The translations under genes were made by a program, and so were the position numbers. From positions 1 through 44,297 of the IMG/VR virus record IMGVR_UViG_3300032116_000408: DNA of 44,297 nucleotides. One strand, written 5' to 3'. Source of the stretch: a virus. This document shows positions 24,526 through 32,868 of this stretch, one piece after another (positions within the stretch are counted from its first letter, which is position 1; each line of letters starts with the position of its first letter). The notes beneath the pieces were generated by a model that made no database searches, had not been told where the DNA came from, and saw nothing but the letters and a program-made list of their open reading frames with translations.

Positions 24526-25635
24526 ATGAGCGATCTATTAAAAGAAAGTATCGCGGATGCTAAAGCTGTACGTGAAACGGCACTAGCAAACGCAAAAAGT
24601 TTTCTCGAAGAAAACTTTGCAGCAAGCGTAAAAGAAATGTTTGCTGAAAAACTAAAGGAAGAAATGGCTGAAGACGATTCCGCCGAAGAAACCGAAGGAG
24701 ATAAAATTGAAGAAAAATTGGGATCTTCAGGTATCGGCAAAGATGATAGCAATCTTGCTTCTAAACAACATCCCACAAAACCTTCTACTGTAGCAAATAA
24801 AAACACAACTCCCGCCGGTAAACAAGAATTTGATGTAAAATTGGAAGAATCTTCAACAGAAGATGGCGCCGAAGTTACAAGTGAAGAGTTGGATGAAATT
24901 CTAGCAGAATTAGAAAGCGAAGTTTCTGAAAATACAGAAGGTGCTTCAGACGTAGCAGAAGTTGACGATTCTTGTGAAATGGACGAAGAAATCAGTTTGG
25001 ATGAACTTCTAGCTGAATTAGAAGGTGAAGAAGCCGCGCCAGCTCCTGCTCCAGCAGCTGCAGCTCCAACACCAGCTCCAGCAGATCCTACAGCAGTTCA
25101 AGTGCCGGCAGCTCCAGTAGCACCTGCCGCTCCTGAAGATCAAACTCAGATGCCAGGTCAAGTACCCTCTCCTGTAGCTGAAGGCGACGTTACAGCCGAC
25201 GAAATGGCAGAAGCACTAATTGCAATTAACGAAGAAAACGAAACTCTTAAGAAACAGTTGGGTGAAGCACTGAATACCGTAAAATATATGAAGGGTGTTC
25301 TAGCCGAAACCAATTTATTGAATGCTAAGTTGCTTTATACCAATAAACTATTTAAAGGTAAAGGTTTAACCGAAGATCAAAAGCTTAAGATCATTAACAC
25401 TTTCGACTTGACCAAGAATATTCGTGAAGTCAAGTTGGCATATACAGTTTTGGCCGAATCACTTAATTCCGGTGCATCAGTTGTCAAGAAAAAGACTAAT
25501 ACAACTGCTCAAACTATCACCGAAGGTTTGGCAAGCAAACCAGTATCATCAACAAAGCCTGATTCTACCATTGTAGAACCTCAAGCCGATGTGATGACTT
25601 CAAGATTCCAAAAACTCGCAGGAATCAAGAAGTAA
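24526..25635 (+). CDS. Prohead scaffold (core) protein, gp22-like
   Basis: Internal scaffold around which the capsid shell assembles and which the prohead protease degrades. Acidic and helical: the N-terminus MSDLLKESIADAKAVRETA contains an L-x-E-like site, and the first third is Glu-rich. A long Ala/Pro linker covers about residues 165-207. The C-terminal third carries the conserved gp22 region (LLNAKLLYTNKLFKGKGL, then KIINTFDLTKNIREVKLAY). At 369 residues it is longer than T4 gp22 (about 269), mostly through the acidic and Ala/Pro segments. It lies directly before the major capsid gene, as in T4. Confidence 0.9.
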   Translation: MSDLLKESIADAKAVRETALANAKSFLEENFAASVKEMFAEKLKEEMAEDDSAEETEGDKIEEKLGSSGIGKDDSNLASKQHPTKPSTVANKNTTPAGKQEFDVKLEESSTEDGAEVTSEELDEILAELESEVSENTEGASDVAEVDDSCEMDEEISLDELLAELEGEEAAPAPAPAAAAPTPAPADPTAVQVPAAPVAPAAPEDQTQMPGQVPSPVAEGDVTADEMAEALIAINEENETLKKQLGEALNTVKYMKGVLAETNLLNAKLLYTNKLFKGKGLTEDQKLKIINTFDLTKNIREVKLAYTVLAESLNSGASVVKKKTNTTAQTITEGLASKPVSSTKPDSTIVEPQADVMTSRFQKLAGIKK

Positions 25636-25688
25636 AATTAGTTTGCGAGTAAAAACCTAACAGTAATTAATATAGAAAGAAACAAAAT

Positions 25689-27515
25689 ATGAGTATGGAT
25701 GTAAAGAGTCTATTGACAAATAATATGAATCCACAAGCCAAATTGATGGCTGAAACCCGTGGATTACAAAACAAATGGGAAAAGACAGGCCTACTAGAAG
25801 GTTGTGCTGGTGTTGAAAAGGCACACATGTCTATCCTCTTGGAAAACCAAGCAAAACAATTGCTTGACGAAGCAACCACCACTGGTACTTCTACCAGTTC
25901 TGAACAATGGGCTGGCGTAGCTCTTCCATTGGTTCGTCGTGTGTTCGCTGAGATCGCTGCGAAGGAATTCGTAAGCGTTCAACCAATGAACCTACCATCA
26001 GGTCTAATTTTCTATTTAGACTTCAAGTATGGTACAACCGCTCCTGGTACCGACTTACGTAATTTGAATAACGGTAGTGCTAAAACCACACGTGCCGGTA
26101 AACAATTGAACGATAGTTTGTTCGGTGGTACAGGTAAGAAATTGGGTTCTACCGACGACGCTGTTCGTGGTTTATATGGTCAAGGCGCATATGCTTATTC
26201 AGTTCGTCCAGTAAGTAGCTCTGCTATTACACTAACAAAAGTAGCAGGTACTACATCCACTGGTAATACAATTCAAACAGCTTCTTGGAATGACGTGCAA
26301 TTTGCTAGCGAATTGAGTTCGTCCGTAGTAGCTAAGAAATTGTTCAAGGTAATCTTGAATCATGACGACAATACTTCCGGTATTGCTGCTAATGGATATG
26401 TATATAATGCAGATTTAAACGCAGCTCGTTCATTCAATTTAATCTCAGGATCAACTACACCAACTACCTTACAAAGTAGTGGTCTCGTATTGAATACATA
26501 CACTAAGGCAATCAATACAGGCAGTTTGGGAGATCCATTCTATCAAACCGTATATATCGTATCAGCATCTAACAGTGCATTTGGCGGTGCGTCAAGCAAG
26601 GTTAAATTGATCTATAGTCTACAACCTACCGACAACCTACGTGGTGATTTTGAAGCTGGCAAGACTGCCGGTGAAGGATCCGGTACGGCCGGTAACGTTG
26701 CTACACAAAGCATTGATACCGATATCAGTATCCCAGAAGTTAACTTGGTACTAAACAGCGAACCTATCGTTGCTAAAACTCGTAAACTAAAGGCAGTCTG
26801 GACCCCAGAATTGGCTCAAGACTTGAATGCTTACCACTCTATCGATGCAGAAGCAGAACTTACTGCTCTATTGAGTGAATATGTAAGTATGGAAATTGAT
26901 CTTGAAATCCTAGATATGTTGAACGAATCCGTTCAAGGTATCACAACCGAAGCTTGGTCCGCCCAAATCGGCGTTGAGTTCAGCAAGTCAATCAACGCAA
27001 CAACCGGTGAAGCAGTCTTCACACGTAATGCAAACAGTTCACCAAACCGTACTGCTTACGTAAAGAGCACCTGGTTCCAAACTCTTGGTAACAAGATTCA
27101 AAAGGTGTCTAACACAATCCAAAAATTGACCCTCCGTGGTGGTGCTAACTTCTTGGTCGTAAGTCCAGACGTAGCAACAATCTTGGAATCAATCCCAGGA
27201 TATGTTGTAAACACTGACGGCGATCAAGCTAAGTTCGCAATGGGCGTAAGCCGTGTTGGTAGCTTCGCAAGTCGCTTCCAAGTTTACAAGAACCCATACA
27301 TGACCGATAACGTAGTATTGGTTGGTTTCCGCGGAAACAACTTCCTAGAAACCGGTGCTGTATATGCTCCTTATATCCCACTAATCCAAACTCCATTGGT
27401 CTATGATCCAGTGAACTTCACACCACGTAGAGGCGTAATGACCCGCTACGCTAAGAAGGTAGTGCGCCCAGAGTTCTATGGAAAAGTATTAATCGGTGAT
27501 CTCGATACCGTATAA
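25689..27515 (+). CDS. Major capsid protein (gp23-like)
   Basis: HK97-fold shell protein. Diagnostic parts are the N-terminal processed segment with MSILLENQAKQLLDEATTT, the domain opening EQWAGVALPLVRRVF and LIFYLDFKYG, IEVDLEILD-like MEIDLEILDML, VVSPDVATILESIPGY, and the end RYAKKVVRPEFYGKVLIGDL. The expected gp21 cleavage is after E61 (L-D-E before Ala62), close to the position in T4 gp23. At 608 residues it exceeds T4 gp23 (521); the excess is a Ser/Thr-rich region at about 165-320, probably a surface insertion domain. GAAAGA (25675-25680) precedes the start. C-ending codons are commoner than in its neighbours, as in highly expressed genes. Confidence 0.96.
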   Translation: MSMDVKSLLTNNMNPQAKLMAETRGLQNKWEKTGLLEGCAGVEKAHMSILLENQAKQLLDEATTTGTSTSSEQWAGVALPLVRRVFAEIAAKEFVSVQPMNLPSGLIFYLDFKYGTTAPGTDLRNLNNGSAKTTRAGKQLNDSLFGGTGKKLGSTDDAVRGLYGQGAYAYSVRPVSSSAITLTKVAGTTSTGNTIQTASWNDVQFASELSSSVVAKKLFKVILNHDDNTSGIAANGYVYNADLNAARSFNLISGSTTPTTLQSSGLVLNTYTKAINTGSLGDPFYQTVYIVSASNSAFGGASSKVKLIYSLQPTDNLRGDFEAGKTAGEGSGTAGNVATQSIDTDISIPEVNLVLNSEPIVAKTRKLKAVWTPELAQDLNAYHSIDAEAELTALLSEYVSMEIDLEILDMLNESVQGITTEAWSAQIGVEFSKSINATTGEAVFTRNANSSPNRTAYVKSTWFQTLGNKIQKVSNTIQKLTLRGGANFLVVSPDVATILESIPGYVVNTDGDQAKFAMGVSRVGSFASRFQVYKNPYMTDNVVLVGFRGNNFLETGAVYAPYIPLIQTPLVYDPVNFTPRRGVMTRYAKKVVRPEFYGKVLIGDLDTV

Positions 27516-27539
27516 TACTTAGTAGAAATAAAATAACTC

Positions 27540-27568
27540 AAAAACCCCAACGAAAGTTGGGGTTTTTT
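27540..27568. terminator. Bidirectional terminator between capsid gene and minus-strand Mom-like gene
   Basis: A 12-bp stem (AAAAACCCCAAC at 27540-27551, complement at 27556-27567) closes a GAAA tetraloop. T-runs occur on both strands. The minus-strand stop codon overlaps the outer stem, so both converging genes end here. Confidence 0.93.
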
Positions 27569-28340
27569 ATTCAAAAAATTGGTTATTATTTTGTACAATT
27601 ATTTCTTGAACTTCTTCTTTGAATGAAGCATTTTTGGGGTAATCAAGAACTTTATGTTTTAGTGATTTGACAAGTTTCTTGTTCTCTATTTTGTTGCTAA
27701 TAAATTTGATATAACGATACTTGCCACTTTCACGTTTACGCCAAAATGTTCTACCTATACGTTCTTTAAGTTTATCTACACTGTGTGTTTTCCACTTAGC
27801 ATATACACTTCTACTGTGTATCCATTTATAATTTGGAGGTCCATCTAAACTAACACTATAGTTGGGCATTAGTGCTACATCAACATAATTGTCTCCTTGA
27901 AAAAGAAAGCCCGTAGCTTGGTATATTGTACCTTTATGTCCTACTTCACTATCAGCATAACTTAAAATACATTTTATGTGGGGGTGTTCTTTATTGAGTA
28001 ATCTAAAACTTTCAGCTATACAATAACTTTCTATATTCTTGCCGTAACCGTCTGCAATCCACAGTCTTGTTAATTCTAACACATTATTGTTAACAAGTAG
28101 TGGTGATATACTGGTACTGGCGTTTCTACCCACGGCATTTCCATATACCAATACACCTATTAATCTTTCGTTAAATCCACCAAAGAATGTACTCTCAATA
28201 TATTCTTTGTAATAAACTCCATAAGCTACTGTACATAGACTCCATTTGTGAGTATAATGATTCTTTTCAATAAGTGTTTTTGCAACATTCTTATTGATGC
28301 TTTTGAGGTAAATTAATGTGGGATCAAAATACTCGGACAT
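27567..28340 (-). CDS. Mom-like DNA modification protein (GNAT-related)
   Basis: A 257-residue protein resembling the phage Mu Mom family, whose founding member converts adenine in DNA to a carbamoylmethyl form that blocks restriction enzymes. The visible pattern is: early KNHYTHKW (His28 Tyr29), RLIGVLVYGNAVGRNAS, VLELTRLWIAD (E89-x-x-R92), a helix CIAESFRLLN, then CILSYADSEVGHKGTIYQATGF (131-145 region), quoted here in two overlapping parts: ILSYADSEVGH and GHKGTIYQATGF. It lies on the opposite strand to the surrounding virion genes, suggesting separate, probably early, expression. A different GNAT-type reaction is possible; the base that is modified cannot be inferred. Confidence 0.7.
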   Translation of the reverse strand: MSEYFDPTLIYLKSINKNVAKTLIEKNHYTHKWSLCTVAYGVYYKEYIESTFFGGFNERLIGVLVYGNAVGRNASTSISPLLVNNNVLELTRLWIADGYGKNIESYCIAESFRLLNKEHPHIKCILSYADSEVGHKGTIYQATGFLFQGDNYVDVALMPNYSVSLDGPPNYKWIHSRSVYAKWKTHSVDKLKERIGRTFWRKRESGKYRYIKFISNKIENKKLVKSLKHKVLDYPKNASFKEEVQEIIVQNNNQFFE

Positions 28341-28346
28341 AAAACA

Positions 28347-28366
28347 AGTATATCATATGTTTGTCA
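28347..28366 (-). promoter_or_regulatory. Possible host-type extended -10 promoter for the Mom-like gene
   Basis: Reading the minus strand, TTGACA is followed after 9 nt by TGATATACT, a fit to an extended -10 (TGnTATAAT). The TTGACA is too close for a normal -35. Transcription would begin at or very near the ATG at 28340, giving a leaderless or near-leaderless message. Confidence 0.3.
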
Positions 28367-28392
28367 AAATACAAGTTTTTATATTATGTTTG

Positions 28393-28401
28393 ATATTTAT
28401 A
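28393..28401 (+). promoter_or_regulatory. ATATTTATA element before the lipoprotein gene
   Basis: Exact nonamer ending 4 nt before ATG 28406, in the divergent gap with the Mom-like gene; no Shine-Dalgarno is visible. Confidence 0.5.
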
Positions 28402-28405
28402 TTAT

Positions 28406-29329
28406 ATGAAAATTTTTATTTTATCAGTTTTATCTCTTAGTGTATTAACCAGCTGTAAAACGCCGAATGTAGATAAAATACAAAAAACAAAAGACGCTTT
28501 GACCGAAACCAGAGTAGAAAAGGCTAAAAATAACGATGAAAAATTGCAAGTTGTTTCTACACTTGCGGCGGGTACAGATTATTCTTTGAAAGCTGTAACA
28601 AATCCGCCTGTACAAGTTAAAACTGCTTTAGACTATAATAGTAGAATATTAAGTATTGCGGGCAATCCAAATGTTGATGAACTAAACAAGATGAAACAAA
28701 TTACGGATTTGTTGAACAGTGAAATTGAAAAAGAAAAAGAAAAGGGTGGTAAATTATTAAAAGAAAAAGATGTATTAATACAAGATTTACAAAATAAACA
28801 AAAAGAAATACACGATAGATACGAAGCTCAAATAAAAGGACTTGAAATACAAGCTTCTCAGGTTGCTAAAAAAGCTGATGCTTTACAAATAACCGTTGAT
28901 GAGGTGAACAGTTGGATGGGATTAGGTGGAGTAATGTATGGATTAAAAAGATTTGTAACTATAGGTGTTACAGGAATATTAATATTTTTAGTGTGTTTTA
29001 TGGTTTTAAGATTTTTGGCAGCGACGAATCCTATTGCAGGTGCAATATTTTCAATAGTCGAACATATAGTTGGCATGTTCATTAATATTTTAAAAGGACT
29101 TGCTCCGAAAGCTTTGCAATTTAGTAATCATATTGAATTGCCTATCTTTAATAAGTACAAAGATACTTTGGATACGGTTGTGGATACACTTGAAAATTTA
29201 AAAACCATTCAAAAAAGAGCTAATGTTCAAGTAACATTAAACGATGTGTTTGTTGAATTAGATAAAAATTTAGATTCACAAGAAAAGATTTTAGTAGGAG
29301 AATTAAAATCAATTAATAAATATGGATAA
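28406..29329 (+). CDS. Phage-encoded lipoprotein with coiled coil and two membrane segments
   Basis: A 307-residue protein. The N-terminus is a short lipoprotein signal peptide (MKIFILSVLSLSVLTSC) with lipobox LTSC and lipidated Cys17. Residues about 90-160 are a charged coiled coil (KEKEKGGKLLKEKDVLIQDL). Two hydrophobic segments follow at about 184-203 (VTIGVTGILIFLVCFMVL) and 208-229. The C-terminal 75 residues are soluble and helical. The combination would tether the protein to a membrane by lipid and span it again. Candidate roles are superinfection exclusion, lysis or envelope remodelling; none is shown. It opens the unit between the capsid and neck genes. I do not recognise a family. 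Confidence 0.75.
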   Translation: MKIFILSVLSLSVLTSCKTPNVDKIQKTKDALTETRVEKAKNNDEKLQVVSTLAAGTDYSLKAVTNPPVQVKTALDYNSRILSIAGNPNVDELNKMKQITDLLNSEIEKEKEKGGKLLKEKDVLIQDLQNKQKEIHDRYEAQIKGLEIQASQVAKKADALQITVDEVNSWMGLGGVMYGLKRFVTIGVTGILIFLVCFMVLRFLAATNPIAGAIFSIVEHIVGMFINILKGLAPKALQFSNHIELPIFNKYKDTLDTVVDTLENLKTIQKRANVQVTLNDVFVELDKNLDSQEKILVGELKSINKYG

Positions 29330-29337
29330 TATTTATA
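29329..29337 (+). promoter_or_regulatory. ATATTTATA element before the 29341 gene
   Basis: Exact nonamer beginning on the last base of the lipoprotein stop codon and ending 3 nt before ATG 29341. Confidence 0.5.
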
Positions 29338-29340
29338 ACT

Positions 29341-29943
29341 ATGATCAAATTTAACGATTTAATGGATAATGAAGAGTTGTGTGGCATGACTCTTGCACAA
29401 GACGCAGTTGTTAGTGATAATTTAAAATATCATCTTGAAAAACAAATACCATTAAGTGAAAATATTTTTAGAACTTATAGCGATAGTTATTTTGAGTTGT
29501 TGGAAGAAGTTCGTAGTTTATATCTCAACAACCAAATTGAATTATGTGATCCAGACGCTGAATTGGTGGAAAGTGATCTTGGTAAAAAAGAACTCTTCGA
29601 AGGTAGAGAAGTTTATTTGGATGCACCTATTGAAGTAGATGAAGACATTTTGATGGAAGCTAAACATCGGGGTAGAAATGTCACTCTTAATAGACCAATT
29701 AGAACTCCAGGCGGACCAAAGAAGTATGCTGTGTATGTAAAATCAAAAAGTGGCAAAATTAAAAAAGTAACATTTGGAGATCCTAATTTGAGAGTCAGAG
29801 GTCGTAGTAAAGCTCGCCGTAAGAGTTTTGCTGCTAGACATAAATGTGCACAAAAGAAAGATAGAACGACTGCTGGATATTGGAGTTGTCGTAGTCATCG
29901 TATTCGTAGTTTAGGCAATAAAGGCAGAGGCAAGTACTGGTAA
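29341..29943 (+). CDS. Putative internal head protein: acidic N-part, very basic Cys-containing C-part
   Basis: A 200-residue protein in two contrasting halves. Residues 1-106 are acidic and end in EDILME; the next residue is Ala107, so I-L-M-E before Ala is a good gp21-type cleavage site. Residues 107-200 are strongly basic (GRPIR-like RNVTLNRPIRTPGGPKKY, VKSKSGKIKKVTFGDPN, RGRSKARRKSFAARHKC, RTTAGYWSCRSHRIRS). This C-terminal block resembles a domain I recall in many marine T4-like phages, with no known function. Cleavage would release a small DNA-binding-like basic protein, as expected of a packaged internal protein (inference). It overlaps the next gene by 1 nt (TAATG). Confidence 0.7.
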   Translation: MIKFNDLMDNEELCGMTLAQDAVVSDNLKYHLEKQIPLSENIFRTYSDSYFELLEEVRSLYLNNQIELCDPDAELVESDLGKKELFEGREVYLDAPIEVDEDILMEAKHRGRNVTLNRPIRTPGGPKKYAVYVKSKSGKIKKVTFGDPNLRVRGRSKARRKSFAARHKCAQKKDRTTAGYWSCRSHRIRSLGNKGRGKYW

Positions 29944-30209
29944 TGAATCTGCCGTTCACAGAAAAGTTGTTGGGTAATAATCAGTATATAAGAGAATTTG
30001 ATGCTGATGTAGATACTCATGAATTAGAATGGCATATAGATCGTGAAGATAGAACAATAGAAGTTATAGAAAATGTGGATTGGCAAGTTCAATTAGATAA
30101 TAATCTACCACAATTACTTAGAGAAACAATATTTATACCTAAAGAAACATATCACCGTGTAATAAAAGGTAACGGTAATTTAAAAGTAAAAATAACAAAA
30201 CACATATGA
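29943..30209 (+). CDS. Small cupin-like protein
   Basis: An 88-residue beta-rich protein: LEWHIDREDRTIEVIEN, WQVQLDNNLPQLL, IFIPKETYHRVIKGNGNLK. The WHxDxxDR ... IPxxxxHRxIKG pattern has the spacing of a minimal cupin barrel with possible His ligands, and similar small proteins occur in marine phages (memory, not checked). Start and stop overlap both neighbours (TAATG at 29941, ATGA at 30206), so it is co-translated with the putative head protein and the GP88-like protein. Confidence 0.6.
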   Translation: MNLPFTEKLLGNNQYIREFDADVDTHELEWHIDREDRTIEVIENVDWQVQLDNNLPQLLRETIFIPKETYHRVIKGNGNLKVKITKHI

Positions 30210-31516
30210 AACTTATAGATTTATTAAACGAAGTAAAAATGTATAAAAGTTTGGGTTTGACTGCTGACGGTATTATCCCACTAGATACGTTTGTATGTGA
30301 ATGTAAAAATTGCGTAAATCAATCTCTATATGAAGCTATAAATGATGCCGATAACAATTTGAATATATATTTGACCGAAGCGAACAAAAAGGAGCCTATT
30401 AGTTATGAGCTGGCCGAATTAATGAAGAATATTATCCGTGACACTCGAGGAAGACTAAAACTATTGAGTGTATTAAGCGATCCAAAAACACTGAAGTCTT
30501 TCTTGGATGACAAAGGATATTTGACTGCAATTTTATATTTGGCTCCATCTGATTCATCGGGTCATGAAGTGTGTCCAAAGAAAAGTCCAGAATGTAACGC
30601 TGGTTGTTTGAATTTTGCTGGTAACCCTGCATATCTAAAAGCAAAATTAGCAGCAAGAACTAGAAAAACTCGTTGGTTGTTTGGTGATAAATTGACATCT
30701 GATGAGATGAAAAATATTCCTACAGATCCAAAAATTATAGATAGATTTTATGGCAAAGGTAGACCCGGACCAGAAGGCAAGCGTGGTAGAATATTGAACC
30801 CAATGCGCCCTGAAGACTTCATCGAAAGATTGCAAATTGAAATGGAGTTTTTGAAAAAAGTGGCTGATAAATACAATTTAAAGTTGGCAGTTAGATTAAA
30901 CGGCACGAGCGATATTGATTTTCATAAAAAATTGGAAAGTTGGAAATTTGCAAATCCAGATGTTAAATTTTATGACTATACAGCTGTGTTTAAATGGGCA
31001 ATGCAAAGTCTCGAAGATCCTTCAAACCCACATATGACTTTTTCAAGAAAAGAAACTTTACAAAATAATATAGAATGTGAAAAATATTTGAAGTCAGGCG
31101 GTAATATTTCTGCAATATTTGATGAATTACCAGAATATTATCGTGGTTATAAAGTAATTGATGCAGATAGAACCGATTTAAGATTTTTAGACGATGTTGA
31201 TCGTCCGATTGATCCCGATACAGGTAAACCCGTGGGTGTAATCGCCGGATTAAAGATGAAGGGATTTAGGTTAAAGGACGCATTTGCATTGGGTATAATA
31301 CAAAATAAGGGACCGGAAGATACATTTGTAATAAGAACCAAGGAATTGAGGGAAAGATTTGGAGATAAGTATTTTACACAAAAAATCTATTGGGGTGATC
31401 GTGCGCCAACAGAGCCAAACAATATTACTGCTAAACAGATCTATAAAGATAAAATCAAGAATTATTTAAATAAAATTTTAAGTAAATTGAAAGGTGCCGC
31501 CGATAAAACGAATTAA
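30206..31516 (+). CDS. GP88-like protein with putative capsid-targeting peptide
   Basis: A 436-residue protein. The centre matches the phage Gene Product 88 family pattern: LAPSDSSGHEVCPKKSPECN and AGCLNFAGNPAYLKAKLAAR with C123, C130 and C134, then RTRKTRWLFG and AVRLNGTSDIDFHK (R230, D236). Function of that family is not known; the Cys cluster suggests metal or Fe-S binding. A second Cys cluster, CECKNC (31-36), lies in the N-terminal extension. The N-terminus MKLIDLLNE then V fits the L-x-E leader pattern, and NEVKMYKSLG follows. It starts on an ATGA overlap with the cupin-like gene. Confidence 0.65.
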   Translation: MKLIDLLNEVKMYKSLGLTADGIIPLDTFVCECKNCVNQSLYEAINDADNNLNIYLTEANKKEPISYELAELMKNIIRDTRGRLKLLSVLSDPKTLKSFLDDKGYLTAILYLAPSDSSGHEVCPKKSPECNAGCLNFAGNPAYLKAKLAARTRKTRWLFGDKLTSDEMKNIPTDPKIIDRFYGKGRPGPEGKRGRILNPMRPEDFIERLQIEMEFLKKVADKYNLKLAVRLNGTSDIDFHKKLESWKFANPDVKFYDYTAVFKWAMQSLEDPSNPHMTFSRKETLQNNIECEKYLKSGGNISAIFDELPEYYRGYKVIDADRTDLRFLDDVDRPIDPDTGKPVGVIAGLKMKGFRLKDAFALGIIQNKGPEDTFVIRTKELRERFGDKYFTQKIYWGDRAPTEPNNITAKQIYKDKIKNYLNKILSKLKGAADKTN

Positions 31517-31568
31517 AAATATGATATGTAAATTAACAAATTATAAACTGTATATTTTTGTTGTTTAG

Positions 31569-31577
31569 ATATTTATA
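31569..31577 (+). promoter_or_regulatory. ATATTTATA element before the neck gene
   Basis: Exact nonamer ending 4 nt before ATG 31582, at the end of a 65-nt AT-rich gap. Confidence 0.5.
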
Positions 31578-31581
31578 ATTA

Positions 31582-32868
31582 ATGAGTGCTAATTTGGACC
31601 AAGACAGAGTGAGGTGGCCTGGGAGTGGAAGTGCTGTTAATAGCGGCAGTGTTCCATTCGGCTATTATCTAGACGAAACCTGTACATCAGGCGAGACTAC
31701 ATTTGAAAATGATTGTAGTAGCAGCGCGATGTGGGCAGCAAAACGTCTTGGATACCCGATTGTTGACATAGAAATGATTGATGTCAATTTTTATGCTTGT
31801 TTTGAAGAAGCTACGTTAGAATATAATCGTGTAATTAATGAATTTAATATCGTAAATAACTTAGTATCATTACAAGGTTTACCACAAAGTAAGTACGATA
31901 ATTTAACCGGGTTGGCAATGAAAAGTACAGGGTTGCCTTATGTTGTACAACTAAGCAAACAATATGGCGCAGAAGCATTGGTCGGTGGAGAATATGAAGT
32001 AAAAAGAAATTATATTAGTATTACAGGCAGTAGCAATCCGGCTAATACAAATCAAGTCTATGACTTAAATGCTTTAATAGGCGAAAATATAGAACATCTT
32101 ACTGGATCTAGAATAGAAGTGAAAAGAGTGTTTCATTACAGACCACCAGCTATAGCACGTATTTATGATCCATTTAGTATGACAGGTATGAGCTACAGCA
32201 ACGTACTTACCGAAATGGGATTTAGCGCATATAGTCCAGCAACACAATTCTTAATGACTCCTATATTTGAGGATTTGGAACGTGTACAAGCAATTGAATT
32301 CAACGATATGGTTAGAAAAAGTGCTTATAGCTTTGAAATATTAGGAAACAACAAATTAAGAATATTTCCTATACCAACCGACAGTTTTAAAATTTATATA
32401 GATTATATCGTTGAAAGTGAACGTGATATAACAAACTTTTACAGCGGATCTCGTTACGAATATATTAGTGATCCAAGCGATGTGCCTTACGAAAATTGTA
32501 CTTACTGCAAAATTAATCAGCCTGGCAAACAATGGATTAAAAAATATTTTCTAGCTTTATGTAAAGAAACACTCGGTCGTATTCTTCAAAAATATAGTAC
32601 CGTTCCAATTCCGGGTGGTGAAGTTACATTAGACGGTGCCGAATTAAGATCCGAAGCTAAAGAAGAAAAAGACACTTTGCTTGAAAAATTAAGAGATATG
32701 TTGGAAAAAACCTTGAGGGTTACACAATTGGAAAACAAGGGCAAAGAAGGTGAAGAAATGCAAAAGATGTTAGCTAGAGTACCACTACACATTTATATAG
32801 GGGTTTGGGCGTTTTTATTAATATATATTAATATATGGACAAACATCAATGTGGTATCTGCGGTTTAA
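31582..32868 (+). CDS. Neck protein, probably gp13-like
   Basis: A 428-residue virion protein. MWAAKRLGYPIVDIEMIDVN, FYACFEEATLEYNRVINEFN and LKIFIDY-like KIYIDYIVESERDI are typical of neck or head-completion proteins of uncultured T4-like phages. Order also supports it: it precedes gp14-like and gp15-like genes, as 13-14-15 in T4. The last 20 or so residues (VWAFLLIYINIWTNINVVSAV) read like non-native sequence, and they overlap the start of a homing endonuclease by 34 nt. The element has therefore probably replaced or extended the normal C-terminus just after VPLHIYIG. Confidence 0.7.
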   Translation: MSANLDQDRVRWPGSGSAVNSGSVPFGYYLDETCTSGETTFENDCSSSAMWAAKRLGYPIVDIEMIDVNFYACFEEATLEYNRVINEFNIVNNLVSLQGLPQSKYDNLTGLAMKSTGLPYVVQLSKQYGAEALVGGEYEVKRNYISITGSSNPANTNQVYDLNALIGENIEHLTGSRIEVKRVFHYRPPAIARIYDPFSMTGMSYSNVLTEMGFSAYSPATQFLMTPIFEDLERVQAIEFNDMVRKSAYSFEILGNNKLRIFPIPTDSFKIYIDYIVESERDITNFYSGSRYEYISDPSDVPYENCTYCKINQPGKQWIKKYFLALCKETLGRILQKYSTVPIPGGEVTLDGAELRSEAKEEKDTLLEKLRDMLEKTLRVTQLENKGKEGEEMQKMLARVPLHIYIGVWAFLLIYINIWTNINVVSAV

